Assembly (NCBI GenBank): GCA_964058845.1
Contig: CAXKVR010000140.1
Coordinates: 372,001-436,000 of the forward strand
DNA length: 64,000 bases
DNA from: Carex sylvatica
Taxonomy: Eukaryota; Streptophyta; Magnoliopsida; Poales; Cyperaceae
Direction: 5' to 3'
In this document: positions 11,557 through 23,347 of the stretch, in pieces
Numbering within the stretch: position 1 is the first letter of the stretch
How the letters are laid out: each line of letters begins with the position of its first letter
Position numbers and translations under genes: made by a program
Notes under the pieces: model-generated
The model's database searches: none
What the model saw: only the letters and a program-made list of their open reading frames with translations
Told to the model about the DNA's origin: nothing

Positions 11557-13977
11557 ATGTCATCTCATCGTGATTTCGTGCAAGAGGACATCGCGAGACT
11601 GTCGGCCGATATTTTTGGCCCGCCAATACCAAATTATCCACAAAATTATCCACAAAGTTCCTCCCAAATGACACCACCTAATTATCCACCAAATTATCAA
11701 AGAAGGGACCAAATGCTAGATTTGAATTATCGACAACCTCCACAAATGAGTGCACCGCCACCGTATTATACTTCAAACGATCCAAACGTATTCATTCCAC
11801 AAGAAACACTTCAACCGATACCATCGTATACATATGGAGGCATTGGCTCTTCTTCTGTAGCATCGAGTCAATTCACTGACACTGCTACTATAGGAAGTAC
11901 ACCTTTGATAGGTGAACCTGAAATGCAAGAAGAAGTTGTCCCTCCTTCGACAAGTGACCCGCTGTCACAAGAACCAGCAGGATAAAAGACTAACAGACCT
12001 TCTCCCGAATACAATCAACCGTGAGCGAGATTTTACAAGATTACCAGAGATAAGGCCCAAATTATGCAATTTCTACAATGTAAGGTAAAAAATTGCCACA
12101 AAATTTTTAAGTATAAACAATCTAGTGGTATGACTAGCTTTAAGAGACATGCCGAAATGCACGAAAGAAAGGGTGAGGCTCCAAGTGAAAATCCTGAATC
12201 GAGACAAATTCAAACCCTTATAAACGCGGATGGTACCAGAACCAACCCAAAATTTGATGAATAAAAAATACTTAGTGAATTAGTCTAGTACATTACCCAT
12301 AAAGAACAACCAATAAGTATGGGTGGTTGCACGAGTTTTGCCCGGTTATGCATTCGGGGATTAGCTTAACCAATGTACAAGAGGATCTATCATATAAAGA
12401 TGTTTAGTGAAATAAAAAACCAGTTTACCTCGACCAAAAATGACCTTAAAACTCAATTTGCATACCAAAACAATAAGGTGTCAATACCTCCGATATATGG
12501 ACTGCCGGTAAACATGGCCTTGGGTACTCTTGTATTACCGGCTATTGGATCGATGATCATTGGGTATTACAAAAAATGATATTAAGTTTTCGAATTTTGG
12601 ATTCCCCCCACACTACAAATGTAATTTTCAAATTCATTATTGAGGTTTTAGAAGAGTATAACCTTAAGAGGAATATGGGTAACAATATTTTTTCTATATC
12701 TTTTGATAATGCTAGCAACAACATTGCTTCCATTGAGATTTTTAAACGGTCACTAAACTCGATCATGAATGGTGAAATGTTTCACCAAAAATGTGATTAC
12801 CACGTTCTTAACCTCGTCGTGAAGGCGGGTCTAAAAACAGAAGCCGTAAAATTATTAATAATTAAATTTAATAATGCCCTCAACCACATTGTTTCAAACC
12901 AAGAAAGAAAATAACAATTTGCTGAATTATGCGTCACCTATAGATTGACCAAGTTGAAGGTACCTTGGGATATAGATACTCGTTGGAACTCAACATATAG
13001 GTTGTTGAACCGATGCCTTCCTTACAAAGCTGTCATAGGGGAGTTTATGAGAAGCTCCACCCCCGAGACATTGCAATTGAAACTCATTGACGAAGAATGG
13101 GATAAACTGGAAAGGCTTAGCAAATTCCTAGGGATCTTTTTTACTGCAACCGTTCGACAATCAAGCTCGTACTCACCGACGTCATTTGAGTTGTTGACAC
13201 ACCTCTATGACATCTCCAAGGTGTATTGCAAATTGGAACAAGCTGAAATCTATGATGCATCTCTGACGCTGATTATAGATGCCATGAAACAAAAATTTCT
13301 AAAATATTGAAAAAATGTATCTCTCTTGGCTATTATCGCAATCTGCCTCAACCCGGCATACAAGAAGTTTTACACGATCAAAGTAGTTGAGAGGTACAAA
13401 CAGAATTTATATTTAGACTCAACCGGGGTGGAGGCTTACGTGAATTCGAAGTTCGATGAGATGTTTAACATATACCATTCAAGAATAAGTGACAACCAAA
13501 ATTCAGTTTCGTCCCGTGCCTCCCCTAGGTATGAATATAAATATACATGTGTTTTTAATCGTTATTATTTATAATATCTACATTATTTGTCCACTAATTT
13601 TTTTAATTATTTAATAGTTTTCCTTCTATGAGCACTAGCAGTGGAGGAGGCATCAAAGTTCCTTGCCAACACTAGCGATGATGGCCCGCGACGTATTTTT
13701 CGTGCCCGTATCAACCGTCCCTTCTGAAAGTTGTTTCAGTTTGGCGAACAGGATCCTCTCCGATAAACGAAGTAAGTTGGGTGCACATATTTTTGAGAGA
13801 CTTGTGTGCTTGAAGGATTGGATTGCTGCTGAAAAGCGCAGACAACATGTGCCTCAACAACCATCATCATCTGAAGCCGACACTAAAGAAAGCGGTACCG
13901 AGGCGCAGCGTGAGGCTAATTCGGATTTCAACGGTGCCGAAAAGAGCGAACAATGGTATATGAATCCAAGCTACTAG
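11557..13977 (+). pseudogene. hAT transposase pseudogene, copy 1
   Basis: The order is that of a plant hAT transposase. A Pro/Tyr/Asn-rich N-terminus starts with MSSHRDFVQED at 11557. A BED zinc finger follows (CKVKNCHKIFKYK...HAEMH, 12082-12160). The core carries SFDNASNN (near 12700) and WDIDTRWNSTY (near 12965), and the hATC dimerisation region carries PSESCFSLANRILSDKRSKLG (near 13710-13780). An intron lies at about 13530-13618. In-frame stops at 12022, 12912 and 13308 are shared with the second copy. Private lesions are a TAA at about 11983, a one-base deletion near 12486, and loss of about 125 bp just before the hATC block (near 13640). It cannot encode a transposase. Confidence 0.88.
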
Positions 13978-14507
13978 ATAGGTAGTGTCGGTATAAATTT
14001 CTAACATTTTTTAATCTTTATGGTTATTTTTTAAATTATAAATTTTTAAATATTTCAATTAGTTTTTAAATTATTTATTTTAAAGAAGAATTACTACAAA
14101 AAAAAAGTTAGAACTCCGCCTATGTTATTTTACATAGTCGGTCCCAAGCCCAGAATTAAGAAGAAGGGTAACTTTTATTTTTTTAATTTATTGTTTTAAA
14201 ATAATTCATAATTATTTTTAAATTAATTGATTTAAAAAAAAAAAAATTATCTGCTGCACCTTGTTTTTTTTTTAACCAAATTGACCGTAGGTCATGTACA
14301 CTATCAATTTTTAACAATAATATACAAAAAAAAAAAAAAAGGAAGTGCCAGCTGTTGGCCAAAAGTTCTCTCATTTCAACATAAAAAAAAAAAAAAAAAT
14401 TGGTTAGCTGTCGCCACTTGAATAGAGCTAGATTAGAGTAGATTACTGACATCACTGCGGATGACGATATGATAATGATATCAGCGGACCAAATTTTCAA
14501 CTCTCGC

Positions 14508-14515
14508 CTATATAG
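14508..14515 (+). promoter_or_regulatory. TATA box of truncated oxygenase copy
   Basis: CTATATAG lies about 115 bp before the start codon at 14625, in the same context as the TATA box before the intact copy (36072-36078). Confidence 0.5.
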
Positions 14516-14624
14516 ACACATGAAGCAGAAATTTGAATTGAGTGCAAAGCAATTTTGAATTTTTGAACCTTAACCCATTAGTCAAACCATTTTTGATGCT
14601 GAGACAATTAAGTTTTGTATTGCC

Positions 14625-15454
14625 ATGGCACCGGGAGCACCGAAGGTCCTATTAAGCGACATTGTTTCTCATGATTCAAACAAAGTTCCCTCTAACTACA
14701 TTAGATCAGCCAGTGATCGACCTGATCTATGGAATGTGGTTGACTCATCATTGCAATCAATTCCTGTTATTGACATGAGAGGGCTAGGTGGTTCAAATCA
14801 CCGGCAAATTATCAGTCAATTGGGCTCAGCTTGCAAGACTGATGGTTTCTTCATGGTAAATGACGTATATATCTTTGATGATCGATGCAATTTTTTTTTT
14901 TTTCTCATTTGAGTACTTATGATTTCACTTCCTAGTCCCAAATTCAATATTTGGTATCTGGTTTTGTGATAGTATATATGTAAGTTTGTAGTATATATGG
15001 GGTCAAATGTAAATTGGGTAGTCAAACTTGAATAAAAATCAATTATATAAAATTTTAATAATGTGTATGAGAAATTAATTTTATAATACTCGTACACTTT
15101 ATTGTAAATTATATAAAAAATTATATATAGTTATAATTTTTTTAAATAAATGGGTCAATTGACTTTCATTCACTTAATATGTATTCGCCTAGTAATTCAC
15201 TTCCTGGTCTAATTAACTGAACATTTTATTAATTCTTTTTTTTATTTTCTTAAAGATAATAAACCATGGTATTCCGAAAGAAGTAGTTGAAGGAATGTTA
15301 AGAGTTGGTAGAATTTTCTTTCATTTGCCGGAGTTCGAGAGGATGAAAATGTACTCTGATGATCCGACAAAAGCAAATAGGCTATCGACGAGTTTCAATG
15401 TGCGTACCGAGAAAGTCAGCAATTGGAGAGATTTTCTAAGGCTCCATTGCAATT
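14625..15454 (+). pseudogene. 2-oxoglutarate oxygenase (DMR6-like), truncated copy
   Basis: Exon 1 (14625-14855) gives the same 77 residues as the intact gene at 36210. Intron 1 follows, and exon 2 starts near 15256 (IINHGIPKEVVEG). Homology stops at about 15453, within exon 2 (LRLHC), where the intact gene continues with YPLEKF. The Fe(II)-binding His/Asp/His residues and the 2-oxoglutarate Arg are all in the missing exons, so no enzyme can be made. The break point is occupied by an inverted copy of 32 bp of exon 2. TATA box and leader are retained, so a short non-functional transcript is possible. Confidence 0.9.
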
Positions 15455-15486
15455 GAAAGAAAATTCTACCAACTCTTAACATTCCT
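15291..15486. repeat. 32-bp inverted repeat at the oxygenase break point
   Basis: Exon-2 bases 15291-15322 (AGGAATGTTAAGAGTTGGTA...) recur as an exact reverse complement at 15455-15486, right at the truncation. A third, diverged copy in the inverted orientation lies at about 15503-15531 (AAAATTTTACCAACTTCTAA). The pattern looks like a template-switch or fold-back repair scar. Confidence 0.85.
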
Positions 15487-15639
15487 CTTGAATTCCAAAT
15501 CAAAATTTTACCAACTTCTAACATTTCCTAAGGTATGGTTCAAATCATATAAAGAAAATTCACTTTGAAATTATTTAAATTGTCGTAATAGTCAATTGAC
15601 CGTTTAAATCCATTAACACGTAGGAGAATGCCACCGAGC

Positions 15640-17491
15640 GACAGACGTTACAAATGTCACCCATGATCATAATCACAATCACAATCAATACAATCACCCA
15701 CCTCTCGTCCCAACCGGTACTGGAAAACTATGAAGGCCGTTCACCTAAAGCGCTAAAAGGATCCCGGACTCAAAGTCAGCCATACGCTCAACTTTGCAAA
15801 TTCGTCGGATCCAAGTCAGCCATACAGCTCAACTTCGTAAATCCGCTCACATACACATTATCAATCCTCCGTTCGTGGTGACTCTCAACCATAATCAGAT
15901 CATAATAGATTGACACAACTGACAACCATTACAACATGCAAATTATTCAATTCACGATAATTCGAGCTTAATTTGATTGGGCTATGCATATGAGTTACAC
16001 AATTCAATGATGCAATTAATCAGATATTCAATATGACAAACGAATAAACAGTTTAATTCTTGAAAATAAAATATCAAACAAGTCCAAGAATCCCGCACCT
16101 GTGTATGACGAGCGTATTGCGTAATTACGAATCAAACGTCTCGAACTGTCCCGCGAATTCCTGCTCGACCGAGCTTACACCTATGTTACACGTATACTTT
16201 TTGATTTAATTCTGGTTCAACGGCCGAGATACTTACTCGAGTTCATTTATTGGCTTACACATTCCTTAACCAATTTGTATGCTTTGGTATCGATTCTTTT
16301 GATTCCTTCTTTCTTACTCAAAATCTCTAAAACTTCACACATTTACCTCTAGGTCCTCTAACCATATACAATTTCCATTTGGTAATAATTCATGTACCGA
16401 TTCTCTATTTTTGGTTCCCACAACAATTTGATTTACCGATCGATTAATCGTTACACGTTCTAGCATTTCAAGATCAAGAGGTAACCCTACCGATTACAAG
16501 TCTAATTGGTTGGATTAAACTAAACAATTCACGATTATTCCCACTTTCAGTTTTGGCACAAAAACCCTAAAAGAAAAAATTGATAATCGAGATGAAATCG
16601 GGAATGGAATCGACAAATAAACAATCAAAGAAGCTCAAGGAACTAGTATACAAGCAATCCAAACACAAATCTCAGGTTTAAAATAAGTACCTGAGCAATC
16701 GAGAAATTCGAGGTTTCGAGAGAGAAGATGAGAGAAAAGCATACCGAATGGGAGGATTAGACGAGATCCACGGCCAATTTCTCGCTTCTACCTTCGATTT
16801 CATGCAATTTGGAGGGAGGGAGAGCTCTCTCTCTCTCTTTTTCTCTCTTTGGGCGGAGCTCACAGGAAAACGAGGAAGGGGGTGGAGGGGAAAAAGAGAA
16901 AGAGAAAAAGAAAATCTGAGTTTTGGTTAAAAGACACCCTGAGTGCGGACGCACTCTAATTCAGTGCAGGCCGGCCACCCGCACTCAGTACTTGGCAGAA
17001 TTTCGACAGTTCAAAACAATACAGAAAAATACTCTAGTGCGGACGCACTCAGTACTTAGTCAAATTTTCATGAAAATGAAACTGAACAAGAAAAGTCCGA
17101 GCCTAATGCGTCCGCATTGAATTTCAGTGTGGGTCAAGACACCCGCACTCAGAACTTAGTCAAATTTCAAAAAATTCAGTCAATACAGAAATTGAGTCAG
17201 TGATGATCCGCACTCACCACCAGTGCGGACGCACTAGAAGAATTTCAGAAAATCATTTAAGAAAAAAAAACAGGATCCAGTGCGGATCGGTCATCTGCAC
17301 TCACCACCAGTACAGACGCATTGAACCTGTAAATAGTCGTAATTTTGTATTTTCGATGCCATTTCGATTCAAGCTTAACTTGCTTACCGAGAGAGACCTT
17401 ATTTGAGGTTTAAATTTCTATTTCGTTAGCACGATTTTCGATTCTTACTTTTAAAATATTTAAAAATAAATTGTAAAAAATTTCATAACGT
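15640..17491 (-). mobile_element. Diverged LTR fragment, Ty3/gypsy, minus orientation
   Basis: The layout follows the LTR at 39745-42064 with low identity: an AACCGGTACTGG block (15713), CCCGCACCTG (16094), CT-rich and AG-rich tracts (16700-16900), then GTGCGGACGCACT palindromes (16940-17330), closing with ACGTAACA at 17491. The left side is truncated. Small ORFs across 16678-17406 come from low-complexity sequence and are not genes. Confidence 0.55.
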
Positions 17492-18500
17492 AACACTTGT
17501 GGAGAAAATTAGATCTTAAATCGCACTGATGCTTCAAGAATTTTTTTATATTATATTTGATTTTTTTTCATTTGTTATTGTTTTTTTTTATTGTTATTTA
17601 TTATTTGGATATCTATTTTTTCTCATTTGTGTCTTTTATCTTTATTTAAATATATTTTTTCTTAATTTTATATGAATGTTAAACAAAAATATCTCTTTAT
17701 ATTTTATTCAATCTTATAATATATTTCTGTTGCAACGCACGGGCACAATACTAGTATTGTTTAATATATGTGTGAGAACATTTACTATATAAAATATACT
17801 TATTTTTATGACAGTATCTTTATCTCATAAATATATAAATATATAAGTATTTGAAAAAAATCAACGGTCGGTTGATCCATTAACTCAAACAGTGAATCAT
17901 AATTCGGAGCTTTAACGAGTCAATTTTCAGTTTGATTATGATAACATTATCGTCACAGTAACAAAAATCTATCAAGCTTTTTAGTTTTTCCCTTGAACTT
18001 TCTTTAATTAAGTTCGATATTTATGGAATTATTGCAATTTGCTCTTGAAATTTTGATATTATTATTTTCTGAAGTTTCCTGAAGATTAAAAATACTGAAA
18101 ATTTCCTATTTTTCATGTTCTAAATTTATTATTTTATTCATGAAGAATTAATCAATTCGTTTTGCTGGATTTTCTAGTCTCCCAATATTTTTGAAATGAA
18201 GAATTATATATTTATTTTCTTTTAGAGTTTATTTAATTTGTAGATTTTTAATTTTGAAAACTGGAACTATTAAATTCATACTTTTCATTGATATGCATTA
18301 TGTATAAAAAATATTAAAACTTGTATATATATAAAGTGTATCGGATTTGAAATTTTTTAAAACATTGTATCATCGTATTTGTATTGTATTTATATCCGTA
18401 CAGAAAAATGACAATTTGATGATCTCGACAAATTAATTGTGGAGACAAGACAGGAAATGTGCAACCAATAATGTAATTGCATGCAATAATAATTACATTG
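17492..18500. other. AT-rich intergenic DNA with possible Helitron 3' end
   Basis: No gene is recognised. At about 17727-17755 the sequence TGTTGCAACGCACGGGCACA followed by ATACTAGT resembles the 3' end of plant Helitrons: a GC-rich partial hairpin, then CTAG and T. A matching 5' TC end was not found, so the element's extent is unknown. Confidence 0.35.
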
Positions 18501-18509
18501 GTACTTATT

Positions 18510-18642
18510 AAGGTTCTAAATAGTGCGCGATAGCTCCGTTATAGCGATTTCGGATCATAAATGCTATGGCGCTATCAGCACTATAGTGCGCTATTTCGCG
18601 CTTAGCGACGCTATATGACACGATAAACACTATTTAAACCTT
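18510..18642. mobile_element. Small TIR MITE, hAT-like
   Basis: The 133-bp segment starts AAGGTTCTAAATAGTG and ends CACTATTTAAACCTT, which are inverted repeats with one gap. Its interior is rich in GCGCTATAGC-type palindromes. The flanks TGGTACTTA and TGGTACCTA resemble a diverged target duplication but are not at an exact hAT spacing. Confidence 0.5.
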
Positions 18643-18884
18643 TGGTACCTATCAATTCAAATACACAGTTGAAATGTTTGGGTAGAGAGTTCTAATTAAA
18701 ATCCTTAACTACCTCTTTCACAATTGACACATAAATTTTGTCAGGTACTGAAGTTGTTAGGGGTGTCCTTAATTAGAAAAATAAGTGGTTGGAGACGATG
18801 AATATCCATAGTTCACATCGATTCATATTATAATTTTGTATTTTTATTTTTAAAATTAAAACTGTTGATTCGAATGTAATTATT

Positions 18885-19290
18885 ATTGCATGTCAACCAC
18901 CCGGATTCACACATAGTGTGGACGCACTCATCACTTAAGCCAAATTTCTAGCATTTCAGTAGTTCATATAAAAAGTCTGAGCCTAATGCGTTCGTATTCA
19001 ATTCAGTGCGGGTCATCCTAGCCGCACCAAAATCCAGTGCGAACGCACTGAGAGTAATACGCAGGATTTATAGAATGGTAAAAAAGGAAACTTCGAGCCA
19101 GTGCGGGTCATCCACCTGCACTCACCACCAGTGTGGACGCACTCAGAGAATTTCGCAGGATTTTTCTTCTAAGTTAAATATGAAAAGTCGAAACAGTGCA
19201 GGTCAGCCACCCGCACTCACCATCAGTGCGGACGCACTAGATCTGCAGAAAGTCAGAATTACACATTTTCAACACAGTTTTTATTTTTAG
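18885..19290 (-). mobile_element. LTR fragment with GTGCGGACGCAC palindromes
   Basis: Several units of the form GTGCGGGTCATCCACCYGCA then CACCAGTGCGGACGCACT, spaced by AGAATTTCGCAGGATT, match the palindrome-rich part of the Ty3/gypsy LTRs at 15640-17491, 28240-30553, 39745-42064 and 46848-49167. Both ends are truncated. Confidence 0.55.
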
Positions 19291-19299
19291 CGAGCCAGG

Positions 19300-20392
19300 G
19301 ATGCTTTTTGACAGCTAAATTTAGACACATCAGTCCAGAAAAATAAAGCAAAGATAGCACCCATTAACCCCACCTTCTAGCCTCTAAATTGGACATAATA
19401 TTTTGCTATATAAGGGGAGTTCATTTTCCATTCAAAGGGATCATCTCTCATCTTACTTCTCATCTCTTAACCTCCCTTGGTGCATGTCCAGTTAAGAAGA
19501 GTATCAATCAAATCTTACTATGTCCTATTTTTTTGCTTTAATCATTAAACTCTAGCATAGGTCGAGTTAAGGAGAGTATCAATCAAATCATAAAGGTATA
19601 TGATATCTTATTAACACTATGATATAAACCGGATCTCCAGAAATTAGAGTTAGAGTTTGGTGAGGTTGGTTTCTGAAGTCAAACCCCTAATTTGGACACC
19701 TTAAAACAAATATTGTGAAATACTTTGAATTATGTGTATTAAAAATCCCGATTAGGTGAGTGACAGCCCTAACAATGGCGGAACATTAATCCGTTCACCC
19801 AAAATATTTGTATCAATATTTGTTCCAAAGGCTAACACAAATCTTAAACCAATTTTAAGTTTCTTGGAATATTGATGTTTGTCCTGAATTATGTGTATTA
19901 AATATCCCACTAAGGTTTGTAAAAACTCTAGAATTTGAGGCAAATTAATCTGTTCACCCAAGATATAACATCAATATTCCAAGAACGAATTAGGTTAGAA
20001 ACCTCATTAAAATCAAACATGAATATAAACAAACCGAATAGATTGAATTAGCAAAGAATTGTAGATCGAATAACCATAGATCTTCTCAACTTGAAAGCAA
20101 AACAATCTTTACTTTCTTTATTTTATTTACATCTATTGTATACAATTCCTTATTCTCGGATATTGAACCCAACTTAGGATTATCAAAACAAAACCCCCAA
20201 TTTTACTTTAATTGCACTTTACTTCTTTTTATTTTTCTAAAATTAATTAATAAAGTTTAAGCCTAATTTTTAATTATACTCTCTGTGGTTCGACATCCTA
20301 AATACTACTTTGATGGATTGTGCGCTTGCAATCAACCCTTCATTTAGTATCAAGGTTTATAAATTTAAAAGATAAAAGAGTATTAACCAAGC
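19300..20392 (+). mobile_element. LTR fragment related to the Athila-like LTR
   Basis: A TATA box (CTATATAA, 19406-19413) is followed by a CT-rich leader (CATCTCTCATCTTACTTCTC), and the 3' part has GGATTGTGCGCTTGCAATCA and TTTATAAATTTAAAAGATAA, matching the end of the LTR at 3605-5152. A segment with TGTGTATTAAA(T/A)ATCCC and CTAA..TTTGTGA is present twice (near 19730 and 19890). No internal region follows, so it is a solo or truncated LTR. Confidence 0.6.
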
Positions 20393-20865
20393 ACAATTTT
20401 CTCTATCAAAAATACTCAACACAAATCTCTTGTGATCTAAATTAAAAATTTAGAAACTCTTTTACTATTTTTTTAGATAGAGATAAAATTACTTTTCTTT
20501 TTTAGAATTTTTTAAATCATAAAAAATAATAATTTTCTACTTATCTAAAAGGTTAAAAAGATTCTAAATTATAGTTTTTAAGTAGATTTTAATATGAAGA
20601 TCATGATGAGCAGTTTCGATCGACTGTTTAGATTTTAAAATCACAAATTATTTTAATTTCCAAAGCAACATAATTAGGACTGAAAACGGATCTGAATTCG
20701 CTCCGAATCCAGTAGATATCCAGATTAAACAGATCAAATAATACTTGAATATGGATTCAGATATTTTATTCATAACGAAAACAGTGTGCAGATCCGGATA
20801 AATCTTTCAATTTGAAAACGGAACAGATATCCGATTGTATCTGAATTCGGAATGAAATCTGCTGC

Positions 20866-21043
20866 GATCCGAATTTGATAAACAGTACCCTGAGATCTCT
20901 TCTTTTCCAAATCTAACCGTTCAACTTTTTCTGTGCACGTATCTCCAAATAGATCGTTTTTTTGTGCACGCATCTCAAAATAAATCACCAGTTAGATTTG
21001 AAAAAACAGAAATTTCAGGGTACTATTCATTAAATTCGGATAA
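20866..21043. repeat. Fold-back segment inside the outer hAT
   Basis: The arm at 20866-20918 (GATCCGAATTTGATAAACAG then TACCCTGAGA...CCAAATCTAAC) pairs with 20991-21043 (GTTAGATTTG...TCAGGGTACT...AAATTCGGAT). The spacer carries TGTGCACG twice. It may be a MITE or the element's own internal palindrome. Confidence 0.7.
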
Positions 21044-21659
21044 CAGCAGACTTGTTTCCATCTGAATCCACAAATCCACGGCCCAATTGGCCAACGTCCT
21101 CTCACATTCTCGCCGACGCGTAGAAAAGAGTAGAATTAGTATTTGAAGGGCTCCAGTTCATATATATTTCAAGTGTGGGACTAAAGTTTGGTATAATTCA
21201 GAAAGTCGCTGCATTCATGTATTTCAACATTTTCTAAATCTCTGATGCGCTGTGCAGCATGTACCTGTGTTAGTGTTTGGATAAAATTCGGCGGGGTCAA
21301 CCCGCACCCGGTCTGCCCGTGTCCGCTATCCGAGGTATCCGTATCCGGGTATAGACAGGTAAACGGATACACAGATTCGAGTATAAAACGGGCTAGTCAC
21401 GGTTTTTTTAGAAAAAATTCAACTCACTCGTACCCGTTCTACCCGTTGTCCGCCCGTTGTATCCGTGCCCGCCCATTGTACCCGCACCCGTATACCCGTG
21501 TACCCTATACCCGTTGTACCCGTTTTCGTCAAACCCGTGTACCATCCGCCAACCGTACCCGCCTACCCAAAAAATTCAAATTTTATTCCCCCCAAAAAAT
21601 TCAAATTCAAATTCTTTTTTATATATATATGAATATGTATATATATGTGTATATATCTA

Positions 21660-22078
21660 GGTGAGCTACTATGCTTATATAAGCATATCTCCACATATGC
21701 TTATAACTCATTTTTGTGTTTCCAATGTCCAAATGGTCGATCTGAATCGTTAGATGTGATCTCTATATTGAAATGTGCTTGGAGACCAAATTTTATACTT
21801 TTCTGAATTTTTTTACTATTTATTAAGCCACTTTGAAAATCGCTGATCCAACGGTGGCTTCTGATTTTACTGTTTTATTAAGCCACCGTTGGATCAGCGA
21901 TTTTCAAAGTGGCTTAAAAATAGTAAAAAAATTCAGAAAAATATAAAATTTAGTCTCCAAATACATTTCAACATAGAGATCACATCTAACGATTCAGATT
22001 GACCATTTGGACATTGGAAACACAAAAATGAGTTATAAGCATATGTGGGATATGCTTATATAGGCATAGTAGCCAACC
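21660..22078. mobile_element. Long fold-back MITE F1
   Basis: About 205-bp arms pair almost end to end around a short centre at about 21865. The outer end is GGTGAGCTACTATGCTTATA and the right end is complementary (…GCATAGTAGCCAACC). Arms include TGGTCGATCTGAATCGTTAG and TGGAGACCAAATTTTA. The long arms and AT-rich insertion site suggest Mutator-type MITEs. Confidence 0.88.
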
Positions 22079-22094
22079 TCCATATATATATATA

Positions 22095-22515
22095 GGTTGG
22101 CTACTATGCTTATATAAGCATATCTCCACATATGCTTATAACTCATTTTTGTGTTTCCAATGTCCAAATGGTCGATCGGAACCGTCCATCTTGTTCTCCA
22201 TACTAATATGTGCTTGGAGACCAAATTTTACATTTTTCTGAATTTTTTTACTATTTATTAAGCCACTTTGAAAATCGCTGATCCAACGGTGGCTTCTGAT
22301 TTTATTGTTTTGTTAAGCCACCGTTGGATCAGCTATTTTCAAAGTGGCTTAATAAATAGTAAAAAAAATCATAAAAATGTAAAATTTGGTCTCCAAGAAC
22401 ATATTAATATGGAAAACAAGATGAACGGTTCCGATCGATCATCTGGACATTGAAAACACAAAAATGAGTTATAAGCATATGTGGAGATATGCTTATATAA
22501 GCATAGTAGCCAACC
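22095..22515. mobile_element. Long fold-back MITE F2, sibling of F1
   Basis: This near copy of F1 starts GGTTGGCTACTATGCTTATA and ends with its reverse complement, with the same arms and central GCCACCGTTGGATCAGC block. It is separated from F1 by 16 bp of TA-rich sequence and followed by a (TA)n/(TATG)n microsatellite (22516-22615). Confidence 0.88.
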
Positions 22516-22517
22516 TC

Positions 22518-22550
<33 letters not shown>

Positions 22551-22615
22551 ATGTGGATGTATATGTATGTATATGTATGTATATGTATGTGTATGTATAT
22601 GTATAAATATGTATA
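22516..22615. repeat. TA / TATG microsatellite
   Basis: (TA)n is followed by repeated TATGTATATG/GTATGT units. ORFs on the opposite strand here are low-complexity Tyr/Thr/His/Ile strings without gene features. Confidence 0.9.
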
Positions 22616-22639
22616 TTTTTTTTCATTGAAATCTTGAAT

Positions 22640-23347
22640 ATTGTCAAATAATATATATTTTTTTCAAATAACCCACAGCAAAAAAAAAATCAGCAAAAAA
22701 AAAAAAACCCAGACCGGACTCATGCACGAATTAATTTATGAAAAAAAATTCAAAAATTCAGAATCTTAAATGCAATTAAAATCCATCCAATCTTAAAAAC
22801 CGTGCACAGTTATATTATATATACATATACATATATTATATTATACATATATTAATTAAATTTATACAATTTAAAGTAATTGATTTTACCGTTCATATTT
22901 ATTTATGATTGTTAATATGAATAATGTAAAGGCTAGGATAAGCCCGTGAAATATCGTAGCAAATTATTTTATATTTTCTTTCAATTCAGTATTTTGAAAT
23001 TTATTCATTTTCAAAATAGATCCTATAAAATACAGAAGAACCTCTATTACAAATTTGTAATAGATATAGAAAAAGATGAATAATTCTAAAGATTATAATA
23101 AAATTATTAAATAAATTTAATATTTTTATTAGATGGAACGCCCAATTCTAAATAAATCTTTAAATTTTGTTAATTAAAAAATTATTAAATTCTGTGAGAA
23201 ACTTTTTGATCATAACCATATTCAAGTATTATTCAAATATTTTACTGAATATCAAATAGTAATTCCCATAAATCTAGTGAATCGCCATAAAATATCCAAA
23301 TTACTTGAATAGCATATTCTTTTCTATTCAAGTAATTAGGTCTTTTA
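22640..23347. other. AT-rich interior of the inner hAT, no gene seen
   Basis: A-runs, short TA repeats and AT-rich unique sequence. I recognise no coding or structural feature here apart from its position inside the inner hAT and upstream of the accD fragment. Confidence 0.5.

Larger units (their letters stand above)
10190..14232 (+). mobile_element. Decayed hAT element, copy 1
   Basis: This region aligns along its length with the hAT element at 27961-35812: the same AT-rich repeat leader, transposase pseudogene, and 3' untranslated sequence with GGTCCCAAGCCCAGAATTAA near 14140. The 5' terminus is missing, and the 3' end corresponding to about 35228-35812 is replaced by an A-run, after which TATCTGCTGCACC (the flank just outside copy 2) continues. 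Because the same oxygenase gene follows both copies, they come from one insertion that was later duplicated together with its flank. Confidence 0.8.

Noticed and set aside
16678..17406. Small ORFs over CT/AG-rich and GTGCGG-rich DNA
   Set aside because: Low-complexity LTR sequence; no domain and overlapping frames on both strands.
21300..21660. ORFs rich in YPCTRV/PCPPIVPAP
   Set aside because: Translation of TACCCGT subterminal repeats of a hAT element, not a gene.
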